This document shows, one piece after another, positions 17,955 to 26,937 of a DNA stretch of 64,000 nt. Every line of letters begins with the position of its first letter. The first letter of the stretch is position 1. The notes under the pieces were generated by a model. The model saw nothing but the letters and a program-made list of their open reading frames with translations. It was not told the DNA's origin and made no database searches. This DNA is from UBA1422 sp963676385. GTDB taxonomy: Bacteria; Bacillota; Clostridia; Peptostreptococcales; Anaerovoracaceae. The stretch is taken from positions 62,001 through 126,000 of the forward strand of contig CAXXMM010000009.1 in assembly GCA_963676385.2 (NCBI GenBank), given 5' to 3'. Made by a program: the position numbers and the translations under genes.

Positions 17955-18392
17955 GAATGAACACTTAATAATACAATATTCATGAAAGAACATTGGATGA
18001 AATTCGTGTATACAATATTCTTGTCCCGTTTTCCAAAATAATTTCAATCGATAATTGACGAATTGTTATCTATTTTTATTGTACTGAACTTGCATACAGT
18101 TCCCATTTCTTACATACAATTTATCCTTAGTTACATGAATCCCTTTCATATCAGGTTTCTTTCTGAATAAAAAAATAGGTCTGTTTGGTGTCCAGTCCAA
18201 ATTTCGTCTTTCAATTTTAGTTTCATAAACTTTTTCAGGTTCTAGCATCTTATTAATTCATCTCTATTGTATTCTGTTTTTTTACATCTTTCCATACTTA
18301 AAGCTATGTATATTGTATTTTTTTATGTACAAGTTTTTATGTGCGACAAAGGAATAAGCATATTTTAGTTTTTACCTTAGGATAAAAAAACA
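17955..18392. other. AT-rich intergenic stretch upstream of PFOR
   Basis: Between the PFOR promoter and the ech terminator lie about 440 clearly AT-rich bases without a convincing gene. An 11-base direct repeat, ATACAATATTC, occurs at 17971-17981 and 18010-18020, that is about 50-60 and 90-100 bases before the PFOR start site. Several further TACA/TATTGTA fragments follow. Activator or repressor sites for PFOR are possible but unproven. Confidence 0.4.
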
Positions 18393-18429
18393 AAAATGCA
18401 GCGCTTACCAAAAGGCAGTGCTGCATTTT
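18385..18429 (-). terminator. Intrinsic terminator of the ech operon
   Basis: AAAATGCAGCGCT (18393-18405) pairs with AGTGCTGCATTTT (18417-18429), 13 bp with one G-T wobble, followed on the minus strand by TTGTTTTTTTAT. It lies 24 bases past the echF stop. Confidence 0.85.
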
Positions 18430-18452
18430 CATTTTTAACTATGTTTCCCTTC

Positions 18453-19013
18453 TTATTTGAAGGCCAGGCTGTCTTTGGGACATTTCTCCACGCAGATACC
18501 ACATTGGGTACAGGCTTCGTAATCCACTTTCCAAACTTTTTCTTTTCGGTCTACAAAAAGCGCATCGCTTGGACAATTCTTTACACAGATTCCACAGTAA
18601 ATACAAGTTTCAAGATTGCATTCCAATTTACTGCCGGCAGCTGCCGGTGCCGCTTTCTTCTCAGTTGCGGCAGGGGCCGGAATGTTATGAACATCAACTG
18701 TTTTAACAGTGTTTGGTGCCGAATACTGCTGCTCCATTGTCAAACATTTTTTGGGGCAGTTTTCCACACAGGATCCACACTGCACACAATCCATTCTTTC
18801 AATAGTCCAGGTTCGACCCGGCTTGTCCACAGTGATTGCATGGGTGGGACATCTTTTTGTGCAGATTCCGCAAAGGATGCAGTCCGCCTCAACAATGGAA
18901 ATATGTCCACGAGTTCTTTCCTGCCACTTTCGAGGAACCACCGGGTACATGAGAGTTGCCGGCTTCTTGAATAAACTGCCAAGTACGACTTTTCCGATTT
19001 TGAACATTGCCAT
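18453..19013 (-). CDS. echF: Ech-type hydrogenase polyferredoxin subunit, four 4Fe-4S motifs
   Basis: The ATG at 19013 is preferred over the in-frame GTG at 19022 because AGGTAGGTG, overlapping the echE stop, lies at proper distance. The 186-residue protein has an N-terminal segment typical of NuoI/EchF (about 1-40) and then four CxxCxxCxxxC(P) motifs at about 45-55, 76-86, 137-147 and 168-178. A linker rich in Ala/Pro/Lys (about 97-130) splits them into two 2[4Fe-4S] units. Characterised EchF proteins carry only the first pair, so this looks like a fusion with an extra dicluster ferredoxin. It would pass electrons from ferredoxin to the EchC cluster. Confidence 0.9.
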   Translation of the reverse strand: MAMFKIGKVVLGSLFKKPATLMYPVVPRKWQERTRGHISIVEADCILCGICTKRCPTHAITVDKPGRTWTIERMDCVQCGSCVENCPKKCLTMEQQYSAPNTVKTVDVHNIPAPAATEKKAAPAAAGSKLECNLETCIYCGICVKNCPSDALFVDRKEKVWKVDYEACTQCGICVEKCPKDSLAFK

Positions 19014-19022
19014 TTCTCTCAC

Positions 19023-20102
19023 CTACCTTTCTGTACAACTAATACATGGGTCGATGGTCAGTACCAGCATTGGTACATCAGCCAAATCACAACCCTGTAA
19101 TGTTTTAACCATCGCCGGAATATTTGCATTGGTCGGCGTCCTGACTCTCATACGTTCAAGGAATTTGGTTCCTTGTCCCTTTGCATAGTACACCGCTTCA
19201 CCTCTCGGCTGTTCTAAACGAATAAAATACTCACCGTCAACATTTCCTTTTACAGGAACTGCGATGTCCCCATCAGGAATGGCATCAACGGCTTTTTCTA
19301 TGATGTCAATGGATTGAAAAACCTCACGGATTCTAACTTTGCATCGAGCATAGCTGTCCCCTGCGGTTTCCACGATTGGTTCAAATCCTAATTCCAGGTA
19401 TTTTCCGTGTCCATTGAGTCTCATATCTTGGGCAACGCCGGATGCTCTGGCCATGGGGCCAACAGCACAAAGATCAATCGCCTCTTGGGTTGACAATACG
19501 CCAATGCCACAAAGACGGCTTTTAACAGACTGATCTTCTAAGAATACATCTGTTAGTTTTTTAATCTCTTTTTCCAACGTCCGAAGAGTGGTTACCATTT
19601 CTCGCAGCGTTTTGTTATCAATATCTTTTCGAACGCCGCCCACCTTACAAACCGAGAAAATGACTCGGCCGCCGGTGGTGTTTTCAAAGATGTCCAAAAC
19701 CGTCTCTCGAACTCTCCAGCAATGCATAAACAGACTTTCAAATCCAAATCCATCAGCCAAAAGACCAAGCCACAGCAAATGGCTGTGGATTCTGCCCAGT
19801 TCATGCCAAATTGTTCGAAGATAATCTGCACGTTCGGGAACTTCCACCCCCATGGCACCTTCTATTGAAGCGCAAGCACCCCAACCATGACCAAAACTGC
19901 AAATCCCGCAGATTCTTTCAATAACATATACCATTTCGGTATATTCCTTTTTTTCCACTAGCTTTTCCAACCCTCTATGGATAAACCCAATAGAAGGAAT
20001 GGCTTCAACTACCCTTTCATCCTCTACAACCAAATCCAAATGAATGGGTTCAGGCAGGACAGGATGCTGTGGTCCGAAAGGAATAATAGTTCGTTTTCCC
20101 AT
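19023..20102 (-). CDS. echE: Ech-type [NiFe] hydrogenase large subunit
   Basis: The 359-residue NuoD-like protein contains both nickel-binding pairs: RICGIC (Cys65, Cys68) and DPCISC (Cys353, Cys356). Only three residues (TER) follow the last Cys, so there is no C-terminal peptide of the kind removed by maturation proteases, and no such protease gene is seen in the hyp operon. Group 4 Ech hydrogenases are known to lack this peptide. It is the proton-reducing subunit, on the cytoplasmic face of the membrane complex. It lies between echD and echF. Confidence 0.95.
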   Translation of the reverse strand: MGKRTIIPFGPQHPVLPEPIHLDLVVEDERVVEAIPSIGFIHRGLEKLVEKKEYTEMVYVIERICGICSFGHGWGACASIEGAMGVEVPERADYLRTIWHELGRIHSHLLWLGLLADGFGFESLFMHCWRVRETVLDIFENTTGGRVIFSVCKVGGVRKDIDNKTLREMVTTLRTLEKEIKKLTDVFLEDQSVKSRLCGIGVLSTQEAIDLCAVGPMARASGVAQDMRLNGHGKYLELGFEPIVETAGDSYARCKVRIREVFQSIDIIEKAVDAIPDGDIAVPVKGNVDGEYFIRLEQPRGEAVYYAKGQGTKFLERMRVRTPTNANIPAMVKTLQGCDLADVPMLVLTIDPCISCTER

Positions 20103-20120
20103 AATTTCTACCTTCCTTTC

Positions 20121-20480
20121 CTATTTCTTCGGGTTCCATGGCGTCGGCTCGGAAACTTTATAGAACTTCCCGCCGAAATCAAGGGCCAAATGTTTAAAGG
20201 TGATACCGAATAAATCGTGTACTTCGTTTTCATAAACGAAGGCAGGCCAGTACTCCCCGGAAATGCTTTCTATACTTTCTTCCTGAGGGATCAACACTTT
20301 CAGATTTTTGGAAATGTGATTCAAGTCAAAAGAATACATCACTTCAATGCCATTTTCTTTTAGGGTTCCACAAATTTGTACTAATCTGTACCCCTCGCCT
20401 TTCAAATCTCTCACAGTTGACAAAAGGTTTGCAGGCTCAACAGCCGAAAAATCCTGAACCATATATTTCTTATCAGTCAT
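20121..20480 (-). CDS. echD: Ech-type hydrogenase NuoC-like subunit
   Basis: The start at 20480 follows GGAGGGTAAAGCCA and overlaps the echC stop by eight bases (ATGACTGA). The 119-residue product matches the 30-kDa NADH dehydrogenase subunit family: WPAFVYENEVHDLFGI is the conserved block. This is a small structural subunit of the peripheral arm. The longer reading frame that begins upstream is only the frame open inside echC. Confidence 0.92.
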   Translation of the reverse strand: MTDKKYMVQDFSAVEPANLLSTVRDLKGEGYRLVQICGTLKENGIEVMYSFDLNHISKNLKVLIPQEESIESISGEYWPAFVYENEVHDLFGITFKHLALDFGGKFYKVSEPTPWNPKK

Positions 20481-20976
20481 TGGCTTTACCCTCCTCTTGT
20501 TGGATTGAAGTCTCACTACCGGAAGTAGCAAGTTTGGCCTGAGAAACGGCGGTTTCCATGGCCGCACGCTTTGCTGCCAAAACGCCCAGACCAGCCACAA
20601 CACCATCAATGATGGCCTCCGGCCGAGCTGCGCATCCCGGGACATAACAGTCAACAGGAATGACAGTATCAACCCCGCCCATTACGTTATAACAATCGCT
20701 AAAAACGCCGCCTGTGCAAGCACAGATTCCAATGGCAACCACCGCTTTGGGTTCCGGCATCTGCTCATATATTTGCTTGACGACTTCCTTATTCTGTTCG
20801 TTTACCGATCCGGTTACCAGAAATACATCTGCATGTTTCGGATTGCCCGTATTGATAATCCCGAAACGCTCAACGTCATACATAGGTGTAAGGCATGCCA
20901 ATACTTCTATGTCGCAACCGTTGCAGCTGGAACCATCATAATGAATAATCCATGGTGATTTTGTTACATATGACAT
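20473..20976 (-). CDS. echC: Ech-type hydrogenase small (NuoB-like) subunit
   Basis: The ATG at 20976 is chosen for AGGAGGTG upstream and because the family starts here (MSYVTKSPW). The 167-residue protein holds the four Cys of the proximal 4Fe-4S cluster: SSCNGC (Cys18, Cys21), CACTGG and VPGCAARPE. It relays electrons from EchF to the NiFe site. The C terminus has about 30 residues beyond the family core, rich in Ala, Ser, Gln and Glu. Confidence 0.94.
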   Translation of the reverse strand: MSYVTKSPWIIHYDGSSCNGCDIEVLACLTPMYDVERFGIINTGNPKHADVFLVTGSVNEQNKEVVKQIYEQMPEPKAVVAIGICACTGGVFSDCYNVMGGVDTVIPVDCYVPGCAARPEAIIDGVVAGLGVLAAKRAAMETAVSQAKLATSGSETSIQQEEGKAND

Positions 20977-20987
20977 TATTACACCTC

Positions 20988-21842
20988 CTATCCTAAAATA
21001 ATAAATAGATTGACACCACCAAATACAAGCGCTACCGCCCAAGCATAATTTAGTGCTACCTGCCATTTCACTCTCGCGAAACTGTTGTCAATGAATACTT
21101 CAAAGAAGTAAACCACAACGCAGATAATCAATCCAATCACAACCATCAAGGCCGAGCCGTTCATGAAGAACAGGAATACCAGCCCCAACAAAAATACGTT
21201 TTCATACCAATGTGCCACTTCCATAATTGCCAAGGTTTTGCCTGAAAACTCAGTGGTCAAGCCTTTGACCAATTCCTGATGCCCATGATGGGATGTGGAA
21301 AGATCAAAGGGTGATTTCCTAAATTTAATAGTCAAAATATATACAAAACCAATGAAGATGCCAATCAAAGGCAACAAAGGCATGGAGTCCGTGGTGACAA
21401 TGTCATCAACACGGAAAGAACCAAGATGAACATAAAACCCAATTGCTGTAATCAGTACCATAGGTTCGTAAGCCATCATCAGCAACAATTCTCTTTCTGC
21501 TCCCACTTGTGCGTAGGGAGAATTAGATGAGAATGCAGCCAAAATCAGGAACACACTGGCAAGTGTCAAGGTGAAAATCACCATCAACAAACTTTCTCCC
21601 GCAAAGAAGAGGGCGCCGGTGATTACAACAAATAAGAAGAAACAGAAAACATAGAAATCTTGAATCTTATTGACCGTAATATTTTCTTTTTCTGTAAGTT
21701 TAAATACGTCATAGAAAGGCTGAAGCAAAGGAGGTCCTACTCTTCCCTGCATTCTTGCACTGACAATTCTGTCTGCGCCTGCCAAAAGGCCGCCGATGAC
21801 CGGAGCAAAAATTAAGTATGCAATTACCACTAATATTCCCAT
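20988..21842 (-). CDS. echB: Ech-type hydrogenase NuoH-like membrane subunit
   Basis: The 284-residue, multi-span membrane protein has the NuoH/HycD signature near a polar loop (ADRIVSARMQGRVGPPLLQP, about 22-41) and the conserved acidic loop with SPFDLSTSHHGHQE. It anchors the peripheral arm and links electron transfer to ion movement. AGGAGGTATGTAAA precedes the start, one base after the echA stop. Confidence 0.95.
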   Translation of the reverse strand: MGILVVIAYLIFAPVIGGLLAGADRIVSARMQGRVGPPLLQPFYDVFKLTEKENITVNKIQDFYVFCFFLFVVITGALFFAGESLLMVIFTLTLASVFLILAAFSSNSPYAQVGAERELLLMMAYEPMVLITAIGFYVHLGSFRVDDIVTTDSMPLLPLIGIFIGFVYILTIKFRKSPFDLSTSHHGHQELVKGLTTEFSGKTLAIMEVAHWYENVFLLGLVFLFFMNGSALMVVIGLIICVVVYFFEVFIDNSFARVKWQVALNYAWAVALVFGGVNLFIILG

Positions 21843-21843
21843 T

Positions 21844-23757
21844 TTACATACCTCCTATAATTGTTCCGGCAACCATGCCGATAAACACTAATAAGACGAC
21901 GCCGGTTGCAATATCACCGATGACATTCATACGCACTTCGCCAAAATAGCCTTCCATATACCAGTTTCTAAGGGTAACCGGCATATCTTTTTGCATGGAG
22001 CCTTCATAAGTAAGGTTATCACCCTTGTTGACACCTGACAAATAAATAGGAACGATTCGTTTTTTGGATTTACCAAACATAAAGGCGAACAGTAGGATAA
22101 TTACACCAACCATGATGCACATAATAATCATATCTCCTGCTGTCAATGCCAAATTCCCATCGGATGATGTGAACACGCCATCCAAATATGGAACAATCAT
22201 GAACTTGGAAATCACTGGGAAACCCACACAAAGGAGCAATGTCAAGAAAGCATGTGCTCCTTGTACCAACCACTCTTCGATGTGAACCTTTCCTTCAATA
22301 TTCTCTCCGCCAGCAACGATGGATGTCATTTTGCCCATCCACTTGGTCCAATAGAACAAGGTAGCGGCGCTGCCGAAACAGATAATTAAAATCAAGAGAA
22401 TGTTGCCGGAATCCACAAATGCTGTCATGGCTGCCCACTTGGAAATCAACATTCCCAACGGAGCCAAGAACATCCCTGCAATACCGATAAGCATAAAAGA
22501 TGCCAAGCGAGGCATTTTGTCAAACAGGCCATCCATATCCTCAATGTCTCTGCTGCCGATGTTATGTTCTGCAGTACCGACGCAAAGGAATAACAGAGAC
22601 TTGGTAACGGCATGGAAAATGATTAACATAATCCCGGCCCAAACGGCGCCTGGTGTCCCCACGCCTGCGCAGGCAACAATCAGTCCCAAATTAGCCACTG
22701 TAGAATACGCCAGTAACTTTTTGGCATTGTGCTGCGAGATGGCGGCAAAAGATGCCATAAGGAAAGTAATTCCGCCAACAAGAATAACCATTAATCCGGC
22801 AATGTTGTCTGTCAAAACAGGTGCCAGTTTAAGAACTAGGAACACACCAGCTTTGACCATCGTTGATGAATGGAGCAAGGCAGATGTGGGCGTCGGTGCA
22901 ATCATTGCACCAAGCAACCAACTGTTGAACGGCATTTGGGCGGCTTTTGTGATGCCGGCGAAAGCTAAGAAAACAACCGGTGCCACAACACTGTATCCCA
23001 TAGACCCGATGAGGAGCAGTTGGCTCAACTCAACAGTGCTATAGTAATAGCCCAAAATAAGAATAGCAATGACAAAACCTAAGCCACCGGCCAGGTTCAT
23101 AATAATTGCCCTAAATGAATTGCGAACAGCTTCTTCTGTTTTGGTATAACCAATCAGGAAGAAGGAACACAGAGTGGTGATTTCCCAGAAGAAATACAGC
23201 CAAATCAGGTTGTTGGAAACCACAATGCCGAACATTGCCGACAAGAATAGGAACATGAGGAAGAAGAACCACGGTCTTCTGTCCTTTTCCCCAGCGTGGT
23301 GATGCTGGAAATCTTTCATGTATCCGATGGCATAAACACAAATTAGTGTGCCAATAATGCCGATGATCAGAACCATGATCAGGGAGAGGCGATCCACATA
23401 GATGTTGTTGGCAACTTCAATGCTATGACCTTTGGTCAATTCGAAATAAACCAGTAACGGCGCTTGGATAGCTACAAGAATACAAGCCAGGTATTTTTTG
23501 TGTTTAATACCCAGATAAAAAATCAGTACTGCAAGGGCCACTTCGATAACCATCATCACATAACCGATGACTTCGGTGTGAAATTCGAAGTATTGACCTC
23601 CCGTACTGAAATTTTGGATGACGAGAACCACAGAAGCTACCGCAATAATAGCGGCTCCAGCCTTCACGATGATGTCTCGCGGCTTGTCAGTCTTGAGTAT
23701 CAAAAGAGCTACTGCCACAACCAGTGGAAACAATATCAAAAAAATAATTGTGCCCAT
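21844..23757 (-). CDS. echA: Ech-type hydrogenase NuoL-like antiporter subunit
   Basis: The ATG at 23757 has AAGGAGGATTCA directly upstream; the in-frame extension to 23856 has no such site. The 637-residue product is a large membrane protein of the NuoL/MrpA/HyfB family with a proton_antipo core: WFFFLMFLFLSAMFGIVVSN, ITKAAQMPFNSWLLGAM, and TPTSALLHSSTMVKAGVFL with its conserved Lys and His. It is the proposed H+ or Na+ translocating subunit. First gene of echABCDEF; promoter at 23828-23856. Confidence 0.94.
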   Translation of the reverse strand: MGTIIFLILFPLVVAVALLILKTDKPRDIIVKAGAAIIAVASVVLVIQNFSTGGQYFEFHTEVIGYVMMVIEVALAVLIFYLGIKHKKYLACILVAIQAPLLVYFELTKGHSIEVANNIYVDRLSLIMVLIIGIIGTLICVYAIGYMKDFQHHHAGEKDRRPWFFFLMFLFLSAMFGIVVSNNLIWLYFFWEITTLCSFFLIGYTKTEEAVRNSFRAIIMNLAGGLGFVIAILILGYYYSTVELSQLLLIGSMGYSVVAPVVFLAFAGITKAAQMPFNSWLLGAMIAPTPTSALLHSSTMVKAGVFLVLKLAPVLTDNIAGLMVILVGGITFLMASFAAISQHNAKKLLAYSTVANLGLIVACAGVGTPGAVWAGIMLIIFHAVTKSLLFLCVGTAEHNIGSRDIEDMDGLFDKMPRLASFMLIGIAGMFLAPLGMLISKWAAMTAFVDSGNILLILIICFGSAATLFYWTKWMGKMTSIVAGGENIEGKVHIEEWLVQGAHAFLTLLLCVGFPVISKFMIVPYLDGVFTSSDGNLALTAGDMIIMCIMVGVIILLFAFMFGKSKKRIVPIYLSGVNKGDNLTYEGSMQKDMPVTLRNWYMEGYFGEVRMNVIGDIATGVVLLVFIGMVAGTIIGGM

Positions 23758-23827
23758 TGAATCCTCCTTAACTAAATTCGTCCTAATAGAATCTTTTAAT
23801 AAAATAACGTAGCATACAGACGAACAT

Positions 23828-23856
23828 ATTGTATACCTATTAATATGAGAATTCAA
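23828..23856 (-). promoter_or_regulatory. Promoter of the ech operon
   Basis: Minus strand: TTGAAT (23851-23856), 17-base spacer, TACAAT (23828-23833). It leaves a leader of about 65 bases before echA. Confidence 0.65.
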
Positions 23857-23927
23857 TATTTCTTTCCACGTTCAAGCCTTGAAATTCCAAAGTTCTAATC
23901 TTCTGAATATTGTCTTATAAATGAGAA

Positions 23928-23947
23928 AGCCGCTGTATTCAGCGGTT
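23928..23947 (-). terminator. Possible weak terminator overlapping the miaB stop
   Basis: AGCCGCTG pairs with CAGCGGTT across a 4-base loop; the miaB stop codon sits in the loop. The following minus-strand bases TTTCTCATTTATAAG are only moderately T-rich. Confidence 0.4.
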
Positions 23948-25297
23948 AATGATTCCTCTTAATGAAAATGTTTTCCCTTGGGTTATCTCAACATTGACAA
24001 TATCTCCGGTTGTAACTGAATCTCTTGGAAAATCTACAAGTTTAAAACCTTCTGTTCGACCTGTCAACATCATAGAATCAGTTTTGCTAGGGCCATCCAC
24101 CAATACTTTAACTGTTTTTCCTACATAGGCCAGATTTTTGGCGGCGCTGTACCCATTGATCACCTCTACCAATTGATTAAAACGGACATGCTTGTTCGTC
24201 TCAGGAACTTGGTTATCAAAGTTTTCCGCAGGTGTACCCTTACGGATGGAATAGAGAAATGTGTAAGCGGAATCAAATTGTATTTGGTGACATAAGCTCA
24301 AGGTCTGTTGAAAATCTTCTTCAGTTTCCCCTGGGAAGCCGACAATAATGTCTGTTGTAATACAAAGGTTCGGGACTACGGATCTCAACTTTTCCACTAG
24401 CCTAATATAATCCTGTGCCGTATATTTTCGGTTCATTCGTGTCAAAATTTCATTGCTCCCTGACTGAACCGGAAGGTGAATCGATGGACATAGTTTGTCA
24501 TATCTGCCATAGGCTGCAATTAGTTTATCGGAAAGATCTTTGGGATGTGAGGTCATAAAGCGGATTCGCTCCAACCCTTCAACCTTGTTGAGGTGTTCAA
24601 TGAGATCCGCAAAATCATAAGTGTACAGCTGAGAATTCCCAGCTTTCTTTTCTGTGCCTGCCGGCCCGTGTCCGCAATAGGAGTTCACGTTCTGTCCCAA
24701 CAAGGTCACTTCCTTGGCGCCTCCCTCCACAAGGTTACGAACCTCCAATAAGATATCTTCCGGATTTCGACTTCGCTCTCTTCCTCGAGTGTAAGGCACA
24801 ATACAATAGGTGCAAAAATTATTACACCCATACATAATATTGACAAATGCCTTATGTTGGTGTTCCCGTTTTGCCGGCAGCCCCTCTACGATTGCCCCTC
24901 CATTTTCCAAGACAACAACTTGTTTCGTCCGTTCTTCCTGAACGTTTTTAAGGAGTCTGGGGAATTCATGAATATTATGAGTTCCAAAAATAAGGTCCAC
25001 CCAAGGATATTTGCTTTTTACGGTATCAATAATATGCTGTTGTTGCATCATACAGCCACAAATGCACACCACAAAATCCGGACGATCCTCCTTGATTTTT
25101 TTTAACTGTCCCAAAGTGCCAAAAAAACGCTTGTCGGCGTTTTCTCGGACACTACAAGTATTTATGATAGCTACAGATGCTATTTTCTTATTGGGCGTTG
25201 CCTCATACCCCAGTTCCGTCAACATTCCAGCCAAGGTTTCCGAATCCCGTTCATTCATTTGGCATCCAAAGGTCTGTATATGGAACGTGTTACTCAT
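23939..25297 (-). CDS. miaB: tRNA-2-methylthio-N6-dimethylallyladenosine synthase
   Basis: The 452-residue radical-SAM enzyme has the N-terminal MTTase domain (FGCQMNERDSE, NTCSVREN, CGCMMQ: the three Cys of the auxiliary cluster), the SAM-cluster motif CNNFCTYC, and a C-terminal TRAM domain (LTGRTEGFKLVDF onward). It adds a methylthio group at A37 of tRNAs reading U-starting codons. The start overlaps the gpsA stop by eight bases. Confidence 0.96.
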   Translation of the reverse strand: MSNTFHIQTFGCQMNERDSETLAGMLTELGYEATPNKKIASVAIINTCSVRENADKRFFGTLGQLKKIKEDRPDFVVCICGCMMQQQHIIDTVKSKYPWVDLIFGTHNIHEFPRLLKNVQEERTKQVVVLENGGAIVEGLPAKREHQHKAFVNIMYGCNNFCTYCIVPYTRGRERSRNPEDILLEVRNLVEGGAKEVTLLGQNVNSYCGHGPAGTEKKAGNSQLYTYDFADLIEHLNKVEGLERIRFMTSHPKDLSDKLIAAYGRYDKLCPSIHLPVQSGSNEILTRMNRKYTAQDYIRLVEKLRSVVPNLCITTDIIVGFPGETEEDFQQTLSLCHQIQFDSAYTFLYSIRKGTPAENFDNQVPETNKHVRFNQLVEVINGYSAAKNLAYVGKTVKVLVDGPSKTDSMMLTGRTEGFKLVDFPRDSVTTGDIVNVEITQGKTFSLRGIINR

Positions 25298-26279
25298 GTT
25301 TTCGTTCCCGCGTCATCAGTTCCACTGCTGCTGTGCGCGCATCCAATTCTCCTTGGATAACCCGATAAATCCGATCTGTAAAGGGCATTTCCACTCCCAC
25401 CTTGGCACACAGTTGATAAGCCGCTTCCGCCGTATACATTCCTTCAACCACCATACCAACCTGTTTTACTGCATCGGAAGGAGCCATTCCCTCCCCTATA
25501 AGTATTCCGCATCTTCGATTTCTTGAATGCATGCTGGTGCAGGTTACAATCAGATCCCCCATCCCGGTCAGTCCCCAAAAAGTAGATGCTTCTCCACCCA
25601 GTGCGACTCCCAACCGGGCCATTTCTACCATTCCACGGGTCATCATAGCCGCTTTTGCATTGTCTCCAAAACCCATGCCATCAGAAATTCCTGCAGCCAA
25701 CGCAATTATATTTTTCAGTGCACCCCCCAATTCTACCCCAATCACATCATGGTTGGTATAGACTCGAAAACGTTCCGTAATAAATACATCTTGAATATAC
25801 TCAGCCAAAGACAAATCTTTGGACACCACGGTAACAGTAGTAGGCAATTTTAATCCGACTTCTTCAGCGTGAGAAGGGCCTGACAACACAACATACTTTG
25901 CGTTAGGAAGCAATTCATCAGCGACTTCTGACATACGTTTTAGGGTTTTTTGTTCAATTCCCTTGGCAACATTCACCAGTACCATGCCATCAGTAAGAAA
26001 AGGAATGGCACTTGCAAGGGCACTTCTAAAATGCTGAGCCGGGGCGGAAAACAATACAATATCCGCATCCGAAATGGTTGCTTCCGGTGTAGGTGCAATG
26101 GTAAGGTTTTTCCCAAACTTGACCCCCGGCAAAAAGCGAAGGTTCTCTCTGTTTTTTTTACACTCTTCCAAATGCTCCTGATTCAAGTCCCAAATCTTGA
26201 CTTGATGGCCTTTATCACTTAAGGTAACCGCCAGAGCAGTTCCCCAACTTCCCGCGCCGATAACAGCTATTTTTTTCAT
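25290..26279 (-). CDS. gpsA: Glycerol-3-phosphate dehydrogenase [NAD(P)+]
   Basis: The start is placed at 26279 (MKKIAVIGAGSWGTAL) with AAAGGATGAGC upstream. The 329-residue protein has the Rossmann motif GAGSWGTA, VNVAKGIE, LSGPSHAEEV, the catalytic Lys in GGALKNIIALAAGISDG, and the NRRCG block. It makes sn-glycerol-3-phosphate for phospholipids. The next gene upstream, plsY, uses the same product. Confidence 0.96.
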   Translation of the reverse strand: MKKIAVIGAGSWGTALAVTLSDKGHQVKIWDLNQEHLEECKKNRENLRFLPGVKFGKNLTIAPTPEATISDADIVLFSAPAQHFRSALASAIPFLTDGMVLVNVAKGIEQKTLKRMSEVADELLPNAKYVVLSGPSHAEEVGLKLPTTVTVVSKDLSLAEYIQDVFITERFRVYTNHDVIGVELGGALKNIIALAAGISDGMGFGDNAKAAMMTRGMVEMARLGVALGGEASTFWGLTGMGDLIVTCTSMHSRNRRCGILIGEGMAPSDAVKQVGMVVEGMYTAEAAYQLCAKVGVEMPFTDRIYRVIQGELDARTAAVELMTRERKHE

Positions 26280-26301
26280 GCTCATCCTTTCGTCCTCCCG
26301 G

Positions 26302-26937
26302 CTATTTGCCTTTTTTGCCAAAACTGATTTTGGGTTCCGTTCCCAGTCGGAGTCGAATCAGATTTTGACGGTGAGTGTAAACCACAAGAGCCGTCAAAAA
26401 TGTTGCGCCCAACATAAAATTATATTCATAAAAAACGCAAAGTATCGGCAGTGCAACCGCACCTAAAACGGAGCCCACAGACATCCTTCTTGATACGGCA
26501 ACTCCAATCACTACAATGCCTAAGCACATCAGGGCAACCTGCCAATTCACGGCAAGCACAGCGCCAAAGGCTGTTGCCACGCCCTTACCACCATGAAATT
26601 TGAAAAAGACCGGCCAAATATGCCCACAAACCACGCCTGCTGCACAAAGATACATGGTTTGATGCATGATAAAATCACCTGCAAAGGCACTAACGTAAGC
26701 GCCAAGGTAAACGGCCAGCAAACCCTTTCCAATATCTACAATCAACGTAACGACTGCTGCCCCAGGTCCCATTACCCGAAGGGTATTGGTGGTTCCCGCA
26801 TTTCCGCTCCCCTCATTTTTTATATCGATTCCCTTTACTTTGGCAAGGATAATCGACGGCGAGATGCTTCCAATCAAGTACGCAACCACCGCCATTCCTA
26901 GGGATGTTGCCATTAATGCTAACATTTCAGGTGTCAT
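26302..26937 (-). CDS. plsY: Acyl-phosphate:glycerol-3-phosphate acyltransferase
   Basis: The 211-residue membrane protein starts at 26937 (MTPEMLALM) with AAGGAG about 12 bases upstream. Conserved blocks are GSGNAGTTNTLR (phosphate loop), a G-rich helix, and HGGKGVATAFG. It acylates glycerol-3-phosphate with acyl-phosphate made by PlsX, also in this window. The ATGA at 26937-26934 overlaps the der stop. Confidence 0.95.
   Translation of the reverse strand: MTPEMLALMATSLGMAVVAYLIGSISPSIILAKVKGIDIKNEGSGNAGTTNTLRVMGPGAAVVTLIVDIGKGLLAVYLGAYVSAFAGDFIMHQTMYLCAAGVVCGHIWPVFFKFHGGKGVATAFGAVLAVNWQVALMCLGIVVIGVAVSRRMSVGSVLGAVALPILCVFYEYNFMLGATFLTALVVYTHRQNLIRLRLGTEPKISFGKKGK

Noticed and set aside
18066..18248. 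60-residue minus-strand ORF in the AT-rich gap upstream of PFOR
   Set aside because: No proper ribosome site, AT-rich low-quality composition, no recognisable motif; likely chance.
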